A DNA stretch of 64,000 nucleotides, from assembly GCF_000731315.1 (NCBI RefSeq), contig NZ_HG938353.1:1116001-1180000 (forward strand), in the 5' to 3' direction. This DNA comes from Neorhizobium galegae bv. orientalis str. HAMBI 540. GTDB lineage: Bacteria > Pseudomonadota > Alphaproteobacteria > Rhizobiales > Rhizobiaceae. Shown one piece after another: positions 16,190 to 25,303 of this stretch. Position 1 is the first letter of the stretch. Each line of letters starts with the position of its first letter. The notes beneath the pieces were generated by a model. The model made no database searches. It saw only the letters and a list, made by a program, of their open reading frames with translations, and had not been told where the DNA came from. A program made the position numbers and the translations under genes.

Positions 16190-18607
16190 ATGACGAATTC
16201 AACGTCTGCGACTGGTAGCGAAACCTATCCGGTGCTGCCGCTGCGCGACATTGTGGTCTTTCCGCATATGATCGTGCCTTTGTTCGTCGGACGGGAGAAG
16301 TCTATTCGCGCGCTCGAAGAGGTGATGGGTTCTGACAAGCAGATCATGCTGGTCACCCAGATCAACGCCGGCGACGACGATCCCGAACCCTCGGCAATCT
16401 ACAAGGTCGGCACCGTCGCCAACGTGCTGCAGCTCCTGAAGCTGCCCGACGGCACCGTCAAGGTTCTGGTCGAAGGCCGTTCGCGCGCCAAGATCGACGG
16501 CTATACCGACCGTGAAGAATTCTACGAAGCGACGGCGAGCGTTCTTGCCGAACCCGACGAGGATGCGGTCGAGGTCGAAGCCCTGTCGCGTTCCGTGGTT
16601 TCCGAGTTCGAAAACTACGTGAAGCTCAACAAGAAGATCTCGCCGGAAGTGGTGGGCGCCGCAAGCCAGATCGAAGACTATTCGAAGCTGGCCGATACGG
16701 TTGCCTCGCATCTGTCGATCAAGATCACCGAAAAGCAGGAAATGCTGGAAACGGTTTCCGTCAAGCTGCGCCTCGAAAAGGCGCTCGGCTTCATGGAAGG
16801 CGAGATCTCCGTCCTGCAGGTGGAAAAGCGCATCCGCTCGCGTGTAAAACGCCAGATGGAGAAGACCCAGCGCGAATACTATCTCAACGAACAGATGAAG
16901 GCGATCCAGAAGGAGCTCGGCGACGGCGAAGAAGGCCGCGACGAGATGGCCGAACTGGAAGAGCGCATTTCCAAGACCAAGCTGTCCAAGGAAGCCAAGG
17001 AAAAGGCAGACGCCGAGCTGAAGAAGCTCAAGCAGATGAGCCCGATGTCGGCGGAAGCCACCGTCGTGCGCAACTATCTCGACTGGCTGCTCGGCATTCC
17101 GTGGGCCAAGAAGTCGAAGGTCAAGGTCGACCTCAACAATGCCGAGAAGATCCTCGAAGCCGATCACTTCGGCCTCGACAAGGTCAAGGAACGCATCATC
17201 GAATATCTCGCCGTGCAGGCCCGCGCGACCAAGCTCAAGGGTCCGATCCTGTGCCTCGTCGGGCCTCCGGGCGTCGGCAAGACCTCGCTCGCCCAGTCGA
17301 TCGCCAAGGCGACCGGCCGCGAATACGTGCGCATGGCTCTCGGCGGTGTTCGTGACGAAGCCGAAATCCGCGGTCACCGCCGCACCTATATCGGCTCGAT
17401 GCCCGGCAAGGTCATCCAGTCGATGAAGAAGGCCAAGAAGTCCAACCCGCTCTTCCTGCTCGACGAAATCGACAAGATGGGCATGGATTTCCGCGGCGAC
17501 CCGTCTTCGGCGTTGCTCGAAGTGCTGGATCCGGCGCAGAACTCGACCTTCATGGACCATTACCTGGAAGTCGAATACGACCTGTCCGACGTGATGTTCA
17601 TCACCACGGCGAACACGCTGAACATCCCAGCACCGCTGATGGACCGTATGGAAATCATCCGCATCGCCGGTTACACCGAGGATGAAAAGCGCGAGATCGC
17701 CAAGCGTCACCTTCTGCCGAAGGCGATCAAGGAACATGCCCTGCAGCCGAACGAATTCTCGATCACCGACGATGCCCTGATGGCGATCAGCCAGCAGTAC
17801 ACCCGCGAAGCCGGCGTTCGTAGCTATGAGCGTGAACTGATGAAGCTCGCCCGCAAGGCGGTCACCGAGATCATCAAGGGCAAGACCAAGTCGGTTGCGA
17901 TCACCGCGGCCAACATCTCCGACTACCTCGGCGTCCCGCGGTTCCGCCACGGCGAAGCCGAGGGCGAGGATCAGGTTGGCGTGGTCACCGGTCTCGCCTG
18001 GACGGAAGTCGGTGGTGAGCTGCTGACGATCGAAGGCGTGATGATGCCGGGCAAGGGCCGCATGACGGTCACCGGCAACCTCAAGGAAGTCATGAAGGAA
18101 TCTATCTCCGCGGCGGCTTCCTATGTCCGTTCGCGTGCGATCGATTTCGGCATCGAACCACCGCGCTTTGACAAGTCGGACATCCACGTTCACGTGCCGG
18201 AAGGGGCAACCCCGAAGGACGGACCGTCGGCCGGTGTCGGCATGGCGACCGCGATCGTCTCGATCATGACCGGCATCGCGGTCCGCAAGGACGTGGCGAT
18301 GACCGGCGAGATCACCCTTCGCGGCCGCGTGCTGCCGATCGGCGGCCTCAAGGAAAAGCTGCTTGCCGCCCTTCGCGGCAACATCAAGACCGTTCTGATC
18401 CCGGAAGAGAACGCCAAGGATCTGGCCGAGATTCCGGACAACGTGAAAAACAACATGGAGATCATTCCGGTTTCCCGCATGGGCGAGGTGATCCGTCACG
18501 CGCTCGTCCGTCAGCCGGAACCGATCGAATGGGATGGCACGGTGGAAACGCCGCTGATCACCACGGTCGAAGGTGTGGACGACGCGGGCGTAACCATAGC
18601 CCACTGA
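16190..18607 (+). CDS. lon: Endopeptidase La (Lon protease)
   Basis: 805-residue LonA protease that degrades misfolded and regulatory proteins in the cytoplasm. Domain order: the N-terminal substrate-recognition domain ([15 protein letters not shown], residues about 12-205), a coiled-coil helical arm (about 205-300), the AAA+ module with Walker [10 protein letters not shown] near residue 360 and [11 protein letters not shown] as Walker B, then the protease domain with catalytic Ser near 679 ([11 protein letters not shown]) and Lys near 722 ([12 protein letters not shown]). Length is normal. It follows clpX after a terminator and precedes hupB, as in E. coli and rhizobia. It has its own terminator. 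Confidence 0.98.
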   Translation: MTNSTSATGSETYPVLPLRDIVVFPHMIVPLFVGREKSIRALEEVMGSDKQIMLVTQINAGDDDPEPSAIYKVGTVANVLQLLKLPDGTVKVLVEGRSRAKIDGYTDREEFYEATASVLAEPDEDAVEVEALSRSVVSEFENYVKLNKKISPEVVGAASQIEDYSKLADTVASHLSIKITEKQEMLETVSVKLRLEKALGFMEGEISVLQVEKRIRSRVKRQMEKTQREYYLNEQMKAIQKELGDGEEGRDEMAELEERISKTKLSKEAKEKADAELKKLKQMSPMSAEATVVRNYLDWLLGIPWAKKSKVKVDLNNAEKILEADHFGLDKVKERIIEYLAVQARATKLKGPILCLVGPPGVGKTSLAQSIAKATGREYVRMALGGVRDEAEIRGHRRTYIGSMPGKVIQSMKKAKKSNPLFLLDEIDKMGMDFRGDPSSALLEVLDPAQNSTFMDHYLEVEYDLSDVMFITTANTLNIPAPLMDRMEIIRIAGYTEDEKREIAKRHLLPKAIKEHALQPNEFSITDDALMAISQQYTREAGVRSYERELMKLARKAVTEIIKGKTKSVAITAANISDYLGVPRFRHGEAEGEDQVGVVTGLAWTEVGGELLTIEGVMMPGKGRMTVTGNLKEVMKESISAAASYVRSRAIDFGIEPPRFDKSDIHVHVPEGATPKDGPSAGVGMATAIVSIMTGIAVRKDVAMTGEITLRGRVLPIGGLKEKLLAALRGNIKTVLIPEENAKDLAEIPDNVKNNMEIIPVSRMGEVIRHALVRQPEPIEWDGTVETPLITTVEGVDDAGVTIAH

Positions 18608-18647
18608 TCGATAGTCTTTTGGTTATGCCAAATTGGCACCAGCAATG

Positions 18648-18678
18648 AAAAAAAGCCGGCACAACGCCGGCTTTTTTT
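18648..18678 (+). terminator. Rho-independent terminator of lon
   Basis: GCCGGC (18655-18660) pairs with GCCGGC (18666-18671) around a 5-nt loop. It is flanked by an A-run upstream and seven T downstream, so the stem extends to 11 bp or more. It lies 40 bp after the lon stop. Confidence 0.9.
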
Positions 18679-18730
18679 GTGAAAAATAACGTCTACCCCT
18701 TGTTTTTCAGGCGATTGCGGAGCTTTTGGG

Positions 18731-18758
18731 TTGCCACGGGCGGGCGCCTGACTATTGT
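18731..18758 (+). promoter_or_regulatory. Candidate promoter of hupB
   Basis: TTGCCA (18731-18736), 16 bp, then TATTGT (18753-18758), in the 130-bp interval between the lon terminator and hupB. It would leave a leader of about 44 nt. The match is moderate. Confidence 0.35.
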
Positions 18759-18808
18759 CTGCCCCGATTACATGAGTCGTTCCAAAACCGTTTGAAAGGG
18801 GTGGAAAC

Positions 18809-19084
18809 ATGAATAAGAATGAGTTGGTATCCGCAGTGGCCGAGAAGGCCGGCCTCTCTAAGGCTGATGCCGCATCCGCTGTAGACGCCGTTTTTGAGAC
18901 CGTACAGGCTGAACTGAAGAAGGGCGGCGATATCCGTCTTGCCGGTTTCGGCAGCTTCTCCGTTTCCCGTCGCGAAGCGTCCAAGGGTCGTAATCCGTCG
19001 ACCGGCGCCGAAGTCGACATCCCGGCACGTAACGTGCCGAAGTTCTCGGCCGGTAAGGGCCTGAAGGACGCAGTCAACAGCTAA
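18809..19084 (+). CDS. hupB: DNA-binding protein HU
   Basis: 91-residue nucleoid protein that binds and bends DNA as a dimer. MNKNELVSAVAEKAGLSKADA begins the helical body. The beta arm contains GRNPSTGAEVDIPARNVPKF, in which the Arg and Pro residues contact and intercalate into DNA. Length and sequence match the rhizobial HU protein. It is monocistronic: a terminator lies on each side. AAAGGGGTGG is upstream of the start. Confidence 0.97.
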   Translation: MNKNELVSAVAEKAGLSKADAASAVDAVFETVQAELKKGGDIRLAGFGSFSVSRREASKGRNPSTGAEVDIPARNVPKFSAGKGLKDAVNS

Positions 19085-19125
19085 CGCGCTGCCTTTGAGG
19101 CATCCTGTTACAGTCTCATATTTCG

Positions 19126-19156
19126 AAAAGGCCCGGGTTATTCCCGGGCCTTTTTT
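19126..19156 (+). terminator. Rho-independent terminator of hupB
   Basis: GGCCCGGG (19130-19137) pairs with CCCGGGCC (19143-19150) around TTATT, with a preceding A4 and following T6. It is a textbook intrinsic terminator 42 bp after the hupB stop. Confidence 0.92.
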
Positions 19157-19252
19157 ACGAGCCGCAAATCGCTGCCAATCACAACTCCGGATGTGAAAAC
19201 TGTCATCCGCCTGTCGGGGACTGCGTGGTGCGTGACGGCAAGCTCAGCGTTC

Positions 19253-20239
19253 CTACCAGCGCTGATGCACGTGCGGGGCAACCAGCCGCGCATAGATTTC
19301 CTTGGTCGCCGTCATCACGTCGGCCGAAAGTGCGGCAAGCTCGGCCGCTGCCGCATTGCCCCTGGCCTGCGCCTCGTTGCGGGCGCCCGGAATGACGACG
19401 GTGACCGCCTCGTTCATCAGGATCCATTTCAGCGCGAAAGCCGCCATCGACGCTCCCTGCGGCACCAGTTTGCGGACTTCCTCGACCGCCTGGAGGCCGA
19501 CTTCGAACGGTACACCGGCAAAAGTCTCGCCAACATCGAAGGCGTCGCCATGCCGGTTGAAGTTGCGATGGTCGTCCTTGGCGAACGCCGTATCGCGGGT
19601 GATCTTGCCGGACAACAGCCCGCTTGCGAGCGGCACGCGGACGATGACCGCGACGTTCTTCTGCTTGGCCTCCCTGAAGAACAGGTCCGCCGGGCGCTGG
19701 CGAAAGATGTTGTAGATGATCTGGATGCTGGTGACGTCGGGATATTCGATCGCCTTCAGCGCTTCCTCGACCTTCTCGACGCTGACCCCGTAGTTCTTGA
19801 TCTTGCCAGCGCGGCGCAGATCATCGAGCGCGCCAAAGACTTCGGGCCGGTAGAGTACTTCGGTCGGCGGGCAGTGGAGCTGCACGAGGTCGAGGCTGTC
19901 GATTTCGAGATTCTTGAGGCTGCGGTCGATGAAGCCTTCGAGATTGGCCTTGGTATAGCCGTCGGCGACATGCGGGCTGAGACGCCGACCGGCCTTGGTC
20001 GCGACCATCGGGCGATTGCTGCCGCGCGATTTCAGGACCCCGGCAATGATCTTTTCCGAACGGCCGTCGCCATAAACGTCGGCGGTGTCGATGAAGGTGA
20101 CACCGGCATCGAGCGCCGCTTCCAGCGCCTTGGCACCGTCCGCTTCGGCGACGTCGCCCCAGGAGCCGCCGATCTGCCAGGCGCCGAAACCGATCTCGCT
20201 GACGGTGAAGGATGTGCGTCCGAACGCGTGGTTTCTCAT
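19253..20239 (-). CDS. Aldo/keto reductase
   Basis: 328-residue NADP-dependent aldo/keto reductase. The tetrad is visible: Asp and Tyr in FIDTADVYGDGRSE, Lys in MVATKAGRR, and His in LVQLHCPPTE. It fits the group of general stress or YajO/Tas-like reductases (GFGAWQIGGSWG near the start, ALKWILMNEAVTVVIPGARN near the end). The physiological substrate is not indicated. It ends 100 bp from the hupB terminator on the opposite strand. It is divergent from the SbcD-like gene across 115 bp. Confidence 0.9.
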   Translation of the reverse strand: MRNHAFGRTSFTVSEIGFGAWQIGGSWGDVAEADGAKALEAALDAGVTFIDTADVYGDGRSEKIIAGVLKSRGSNRPMVATKAGRRLSPHVADGYTKANLEGFIDRSLKNLEIDSLDLVQLHCPPTEVLYRPEVFGALDDLRRAGKIKNYGVSVEKVEEALKAIEYPDVTSIQIIYNIFRQRPADLFFREAKQKNVAVIVRVPLASGLLSGKITRDTAFAKDDHRNFNRHGDAFDVGETFAGVPFEVGLQAVEEVRKLVPQGASMAAFALKWILMNEAVTVVIPGARNEAQARGNAAAAELAALSADVMTATKEIYARLVAPHVHQRW

Positions 20240-20354
20240 GATGTCCTCCGAATAAGATTGGGCTATCCACAGGCTGCGGAACCCTGAGCTTTCTTCGTGC
20301 CCGGCATTTGCCTAAAACACCTGATCAGCTCCGGCAACCGAAACAAGCGATTCG

Positions 20355-21590
20355 ATGACCTCCTTCCGATTCATTCACGCCGCAGACCTGCATCTCGGCA
20401 GTCCCTTCCAGGGGCTGGCGCTGAAGGATGCCGCGATCGCCGAACTGTTCATCGAGGCGAGCCGCAGGGCATTTTCAGGCCTGGTCGACCAGGCGGTCGA
20501 ACGCAAGGTGGACTTCTTTATCGTCGCCGGCGACGTCTATGACGGCGACTGGAAGGACAACAAGATCGGCCTGTTCTTCAACCGCGAAGTGGCGCGGCTG
20601 GAGCGTGCCGGCATCCCGGTCTTCCTCCTGAAGGGCAATCACGACGCCGAAAGCGTCATCACCAAAACGATTACGTTGCCGAAGAATGTCAGCGAGTTCC
20701 CGGTCAACAAACCGGGCAGCTTCAAGCTCGATCATTTGAAGGTTGCGCTGCACGGCCAGGGTTTTGCCGAGCGCTCGGCGGTCGATAACCTGGCGCTGGC
20801 CTATCCGAAGCCGGAAGCGGGCTGGTTCAACATCGGCGTGCTGCACACCTCGCTCACGGGCCGCGAGCCGCATGCGCCTTACGCCCCGTGCTCGGTCGAG
20901 GACCTGCGCTCGCGCGGTTACGACTACTGGGCGCTTGGCCACGTGCATGATTTCGAGATCGTCGCCGAAGACCCGCTGGTTGTCTTCCCGGGCAATCTCC
21001 AGGGTCGTTCGATCCGCGAACAGGGGGCGAAGGGCGCGGTATTGGTGACCGTCGAGGACAGTCGTATCACCCATGAGCGGATCATCACCGACAGCGCCCG
21101 CTTTGCCGAACTCGTGGTCGCGGTCGAACCGGACGACAACATCCCGGCGATTCTGCGCCGCATCGAGAATGCGCTGGAAGATGTCGTCGAGCGGATGGAA
21201 GGCCGGCCCTTGGCGCTGCGCATCCGCCTGACGGGCAAAAGCCGCTTCCGCAACGAAGTCATGGCCCGCGCCGAGGATTTTCGCGATGAGGTGCAGGCGG
21301 CCTGCCATCGCTCTCACCAGGATATCTGGCTCGAAAAGCTGGAACTGCGGCTCGAACCGGCAACAAACGGGACGAGCGTCGCGACCGACATGCTCGGCCT
21401 CGAAGGCCTCATCCCGATGGGCGGCTTCGCCCCGGAACTGCTCGCCGATGCCAACGCCAAGATCGCCGAGATCACCGCCCGCCTGCCGGGCGGCATCGGC
21501 GCCGGCGATCTGGCGCTCGGCGACGATGCCGAAGCGCTGCTGGCCGAGGCCCGCGATCTCCTGCTCTCGCGTGCGGCGAGGGCTGGCTGA
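20355..21590 (+). CDS. SbcD/Mre11-like DNA repair exonuclease (YhaO type)
   Basis: 411-residue calcineurin-type nuclease subunit. The metal-binding motifs appear in order: DLHLGSPFQGL, VAGDVYDGDW, LKGNHDAES, LHTSLTG and ALGHVHDFE. FPGNLQGRSIREQGAKG is the late motif typical of the YhaO subgroup. After about residue 280 there is an extra capping region not present in the minimal phosphoesterase. It is followed after 3 bp by the large ATPase gene. The pair matches the Mre11-Rad50 (SbcCD/YhaON) arrangement, which processes DNA ends and hairpins. Such a nuclease next to a palindromic repeat is suggestive but may be chance. Confidence 0.85.
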   Translation: MTSFRFIHAADLHLGSPFQGLALKDAAIAELFIEASRRAFSGLVDQAVERKVDFFIVAGDVYDGDWKDNKIGLFFNREVARLERAGIPVFLLKGNHDAESVITKTITLPKNVSEFPVNKPGSFKLDHLKVALHGQGFAERSAVDNLALAYPKPEAGWFNIGVLHTSLTGREPHAPYAPCSVEDLRSRGYDYWALGHVHDFEIVAEDPLVVFPGNLQGRSIREQGAKGAVLVTVEDSRITHERIITDSARFAELVVAVEPDDNIPAILRRIENALEDVVERMEGRPLALRIRLTGKSRFRNEVMARAEDFRDEVQAACHRSHQDIWLEKLELRLEPATNGTSVATDMLGLEGLIPMGGFAPELLADANAKIAEITARLPGGIGAGDLALGDDAEALLAEARDLLLSRAARAG

Positions 21591-21593
21591 TCC

Positions 21594-24500
21594 ATGCGTT
21601 TTAATCGCCTCGATATTCTGCGCTACGGCGCGTTGACCGACCGGATGCTGACCTTCCGCCCGGATGCCAGACTGCATGTGATCTACGGACCGAACGAGGC
21701 CGGAAAATCCTCGGCGCTGTCGGCGATCTCCGACCTGCTGTTCGGCTTCCCGACTGCCGCCGAATACAGCTTCCTCCATGATGCGACCGCGCTTCGCGTC
21801 GGTGCCGCGATCACCGCGCGCGATGGGCAGGTGCTCGAATTCCGACGCCGCCGTGGCCGTAAGAACACGCTGCTCGCCGCCAACGAGGCGGAAGAGGCCT
21901 TGGCCGAGGATGCATTGGCGCCATTCCTCGGCACGCTCTCCCGCGATGTGTTCGAACGTGCTTTCGGGCTGGATTCCGCGTCGCTCAGGGCCGGCGGCGA
22001 GACGATGCTGAAAAGCGGCGGCGAGATCGGCAGCCTGCTGTTTTCCGCAGCCTCCGGACTGACCGGGCTTTCGGACCTGCGCAAGTCGTTCGATACGGAG
22101 GCCGACGGCATCTATGCGCCGCGTCGCTCCAAGGATCGCTCGTTCTATCAGGTGCTGGACAGCCACGACGAGGCCCGCAAGGCCGAACGCGACAACGAGC
22201 TGAAATCCGGCGATTGGAAAAAGCTGCTCGCCGAACAGGCCGAGATCGAAACCGATCTCGCCGCCGTGCAGGCCGAGCGGCAGGAAACCAAGCGCGCCCT
22301 CGATCGCTTGCGGACACTGCTGCGGCTGGAACCGGTGCTGCGGGAGATCGACCGCGAGCGGGAACTGCTCACGCAATATGAAGCGCTGGCTGCGCTGCCG
22401 GCGGGCTTCGAGGAACGCTTGGCCGCGGCTTTGGAGGCGGAGCACAAGAACGCCGAAGCGCTCAAGGTTGCGGAGGCAGAGGTATCGCGTCTGCGCGACG
22501 AGATCAGCGCCGTGCATGTCGATGAGGCGCTGATCGCCGCGGCGCCCAAGATCCTGGCCGCCCATGCGGATAAGGGCGCCTATCTCAAGGCGCGGGAAGA
22601 TATCGCCCGGGTGCGCGGCGAGGTCGACGATTTCGACCAGCGTATCGTCCAGTCGGCCCGCCGGCTCGGTTTTGGCAAATTCGAAGAGCTTCAGCGCGCC
22701 CAGCCGGCCGATGCCGATCTCGTGCGCCTCCGCAAACTTGTCGAGGAAGGCAATGAACTCGACCGCAGCCTGAAGCAGCTGCGCCAGCAGATCGAGGACG
22801 CGCAGGATGTCCTGCGGCGGCTCGGAGACCACGGGCCGGACGGCAGGTTGATCGACCCGAAACCGTGGGCGGAGCAGCTCGCAGCGCTGCGTCCCGACAT
22901 CAGCGAACTCTCCAGCGTCGAAACGCTGCAGGTGCGGGTTGCCCGGGCGGAAAGTGATCTCGCTGCCACTGCTGCCCGCCTCGACCCGCCGGTCAGGGAT
23001 ATCGACCGTCTTCTTTCTGTGCCGCTGCCGGATATTGCGACGCTCACCCATCACCGGCGGCTGATCGACGCGGCCAAAGCGGAGAGCGCTCAGGCTGCCC
23101 AGAAACTTGCCGGCATCCGCGACGAAGCCAAGGCGATCGCCGGCCAGCTTGCGGCCCTGGAAGGGCAGGGGCGGATCGTCTCCCGCGAGGATATCGCGGC
23201 GGCAAGAGCCGGCCGCGACGAAAAGATCGAGGCGCTCGGGACAAAACCGTCCGCCGAAAATCTGAGCGAACTGAAGATCGCCGTGGAAGACGCCGACCGA
23301 CTCTCCGACGCGGCGCTTGCCGACGCCGAGCGTGTGTCGCGCCACGCCCAGCTCACCCTTCGCCAGCGGGAACTGCAACAGGCGATCGGCGCTGCCGAGA
23401 TCACTGCCATGGAAAGCGGCATTGCCGCCGCCGACGCGGTCACCGAATTCGAAGACCTTTTCCATGCAGCACCCGTCGCACCGTCGACGCCGGAGCGGAT
23501 GATCGAATGGCGCCGTGCCGTCGACGGCCTTTCACTCCTGTCGGGTGCGCTGAACGATGCGCGCGACGAGCTGGAGACGCTGCGTCTCAGGGCGGAAAAA
23601 CTCAAGCCGGCACTGCTGGGGCTGGCCGACGCGATCGGTCTGGCCGCGGTGGCACTTCCTCCTCCCGCTCTCGCCCGCGGGCTTGAACGCCGGATCGGAG
23701 AACTCAACGAGCGCTGGACCGAAAGCCGGTCGCTGGAGGGCAAGCGCCATTCCGCCGAAGAGGCTTTGGAAAAGCTGGTGGAGCGCGAGACCGGTTTGCG
23801 CCGGGATATCGAGCGCTGGCGTTCCACGTTCTCGAACGCGGCAGTCCTGGCGGGTCTTTCCGAAGACGCGACGGTCGACATGGCGCTTGCGGCGCTGGAT
23901 GTCTGGCGCACCATCCCGGATTTGCTTTCCGAGCGGGAAAACCGCGACCGCCGCGTGCGCGGCATGGCCCGGGACATGGAGGATTTCGAAACGGAGGTGC
24001 GCAGAATCGCCGCCGAAGTATCGCCGGATCTTGCCTTGCTTCCTGCCGATGTCGCCGCCGCCATGCTCAACGACCGCGCCATGGGCGCCCGGACCGCCGC
24101 CAACCAGCAAGCCACGCTCTCCACGGCGCTGGAGCGCGCGGAGCTTGCCGTTGCCCGGCACTCGGCCGACGCGGAACAACTTGTAGCGGACCTGCGCGGA
24201 CTTGCCGCCGCCGCATCCAAGGATATCGAGGAGGCCGACGGCCTTCTCCGCGACCTTCGCGAACGCAACCGGCTGGAAGGCAGTCTCGCGCAATGCCGCA
24301 CACGCTTTGCCGAACAGGCGGATGGTGCAAGCGAAGACGAGGCCCGTACGGCCCTCGTCGGTTTCGACAAGATCGCCGCCGGCCTGGAAATCGAGAGGCT
24401 GGATGCCGAGGATGCCCGGCAGGTCGAGCGGATGAAGACGCTCGGCATTGCCCAGGCCGATAGCGAGCGCCGCCGCCGGGAGCTGGAGACCGGCATCGGT

Positions 24501-25046
24501 GCCGAGCGCGCCGTCTTCCAGAAGCTCGCCGCCGAGGTGGAGGCAAAGGAGCTGGCGCGGCGCTGGGTGGTGCTGAAGCTTGCGGCCGGCCTTCTGGCGA
24601 GCTCCATGGAAGCCTATCGCGAGCGCCAGGCCGATCCGGTCATGCAGCGGGCAGGGCAGGTCTTCGCCGATCTCACCGGCGGCCGTTTCTCGCGCCTTGT
24701 CCAGGTCTATGACGAGCGCGACGAGCTGCAGCTCGCGGTCGAACGGAATACCGGCGAGCAGGTGAGGCTTCCCGGCTTGAGCGAAGGCACCGGCGATCAG
24801 CTCTATCTGGCGCTGCGGCTTGCCTTCCTGGAGGATTATTGCAGCCGCAACGAACCGGCGCCGCTGATCCTTGACGACATCTTCCAGACCTTTGACGACG
24901 AACGGACTGCGGCCGGCATTCGTACCCTGGCCGCGGCCGGCGAAAAATTTCAGACCGTGCTCTTTACCCACCAGATGAGCCTGGTCGAGACGGCGCGCCG
25001 CGAGCTGGGGGACGGGCTGAACCTCGTCCAGCTGGAGCGAGCCTAG
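21594..25046 (+). CDS. SbcC/Rad50-like SMC-family ATPase (YhaN type)
   Basis: 1150-residue partner of the SbcD-like nuclease. The N-terminal ATPase half has FNRLDILRYGALTD and Walker A YGPNEAGKSS (about residues 33-42). A long coiled coil rich in Ala, Arg and Glu fills the centre. The C-terminal half has the ABC signature region GLSEGTGDQLYLALRLAF and Walker B PLILDDIFQTFDDER. ATG follows the upstream stop by 3 bp, so the two are co-translated. The TAG stop (25044-25046) lies inside the terminal arm of the palindromic repeat at 25043-25303, so the repeat borders or has changed this gene's end. Confidence 0.87.
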   Translation: MRFNRLDILRYGALTDRMLTFRPDARLHVIYGPNEAGKSSALSAISDLLFGFPTAAEYSFLHDATALRVGAAITARDGQVLEFRRRRGRKNTLLAANEAEEALAEDALAPFLGTLSRDVFERAFGLDSASLRAGGETMLKSGGEIGSLLFSAASGLTGLSDLRKSFDTEADGIYAPRRSKDRSFYQVLDSHDEARKAERDNELKSGDWKKLLAEQAEIETDLAAVQAERQETKRALDRLRTLLRLEPVLREIDRERELLTQYEALAALPAGFEERLAAALEAEHKNAEALKVAEAEVSRLRDEISAVHVDEALIAAAPKILAAHADKGAYLKAREDIARVRGEVDDFDQRIVQSARRLGFGKFEELQRAQPADADLVRLRKLVEEGNELDRSLKQLRQQIEDAQDVLRRLGDHGPDGRLIDPKPWAEQLAALRPDISELSSVETLQVRVARAESDLAATAARLDPPVRDIDRLLSVPLPDIATLTHHRRLIDAAKAESAQAAQKLAGIRDEAKAIAGQLAALEGQGRIVSREDIAAARAGRDEKIEALGTKPSAENLSELKIAVEDADRLSDAALADAERVSRHAQLTLRQRELQQAIGAAEITAMESGIAAADAVTEFEDLFHAAPVAPSTPERMIEWRRAVDGLSLLSGALNDARDELETLRLRAEKLKPALLGLADAIGLAAVALPPPALARGLERRIGELNERWTESRSLEGKRHSAEEALEKLVERETGLRRDIERWRSTFSNAAVLAGLSEDATVDMALAALDVWRTIPDLLSERENRDRRVRGMARDMEDFETEVRRIAAEVSPDLALLPADVAAAMLNDRAMGARTAANQQATLSTALERAELAVARHSADAEQLVADLRGLAAAASKDIEEADGLLRDLRERNRLEGSLAQCRTRFAEQADGASEDEARTALVGFDKIAAGLEIERLDAEDARQVERMKTLGIAQADSERRRRELETGIGAERAVFQKLAAEVEAKELARRWVVLKLAAGLLASSMEAYRERQADPVMQRAGQVFADLTGGRFSRLVQVYDERDELQLAVERNTGEQVRLPGLSEGTGDQLYLALRLAFLEDYCSRNEPAPLILDDIFQTFDDERTAAGIRTLAAAGEKFQTVLFTHQMSLVETARRELGDGLNLVQLERA

Positions 25047-25303
25047 AGCCTTTCAGGGTTAAATTGAATCGTTCTGTTGGCTCAAACGGAGTCGGATGAT
25101 CGATCGGCCGGCGCGCGTCGTAGCCATGCTCTACGGCCAAGCCGGCCGATCGATCAGGCGGCCTGTTTCAGCCAACCCGAAGGGCCGGGCATCTTTCCGC
25201 CAGGATCAGAGGCGATCGGCTCGGACGTACATCGGGGTATGCCCTTGCCCTGACGAAAACCTGCTCCGGCAGAACGCTTCAATTTAACCTTGAAAGGCTC
25301 TAG
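25043..25303. repeat. Nested palindromic MITE-like element
   Basis: A 261-bp unit bounded by a 34-bp terminal inverted repeat: 25043-25076 against 25270-25303, with only 3 mismatches. Each end begins with CTAG. Inside is a second, imperfect palindrome of about 100 bp (25076-25176): GTTGGCTCAAAC (25076-25087) against 25165-25176, and a perfect 16-bp pair TGATCGATCGGCCGGC (25097-25112) with its complement at 25141-25156. CGTAG/CTACG (25119-25123 and 25131-25135) sits at the tip. There is no transposase frame. CTAG borders would suit TA-duplicating transposition (IS630/Tc1 type). The element contains the stop codon of the upstream ATPase gene and encodes the last 49 residues of the convergent gene. 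Confidence 0.75.

Noticed and set aside
16199..18604. 801-codon minus-strand frame antisense to lon
   Set aside because: It mirrors the third-position GC bias of lon, has no domain and no ribosome-binding site. Similar antisense frames over nuoL, nuoM, nuoN and the SbcC-like gene were rejected for the same reason.
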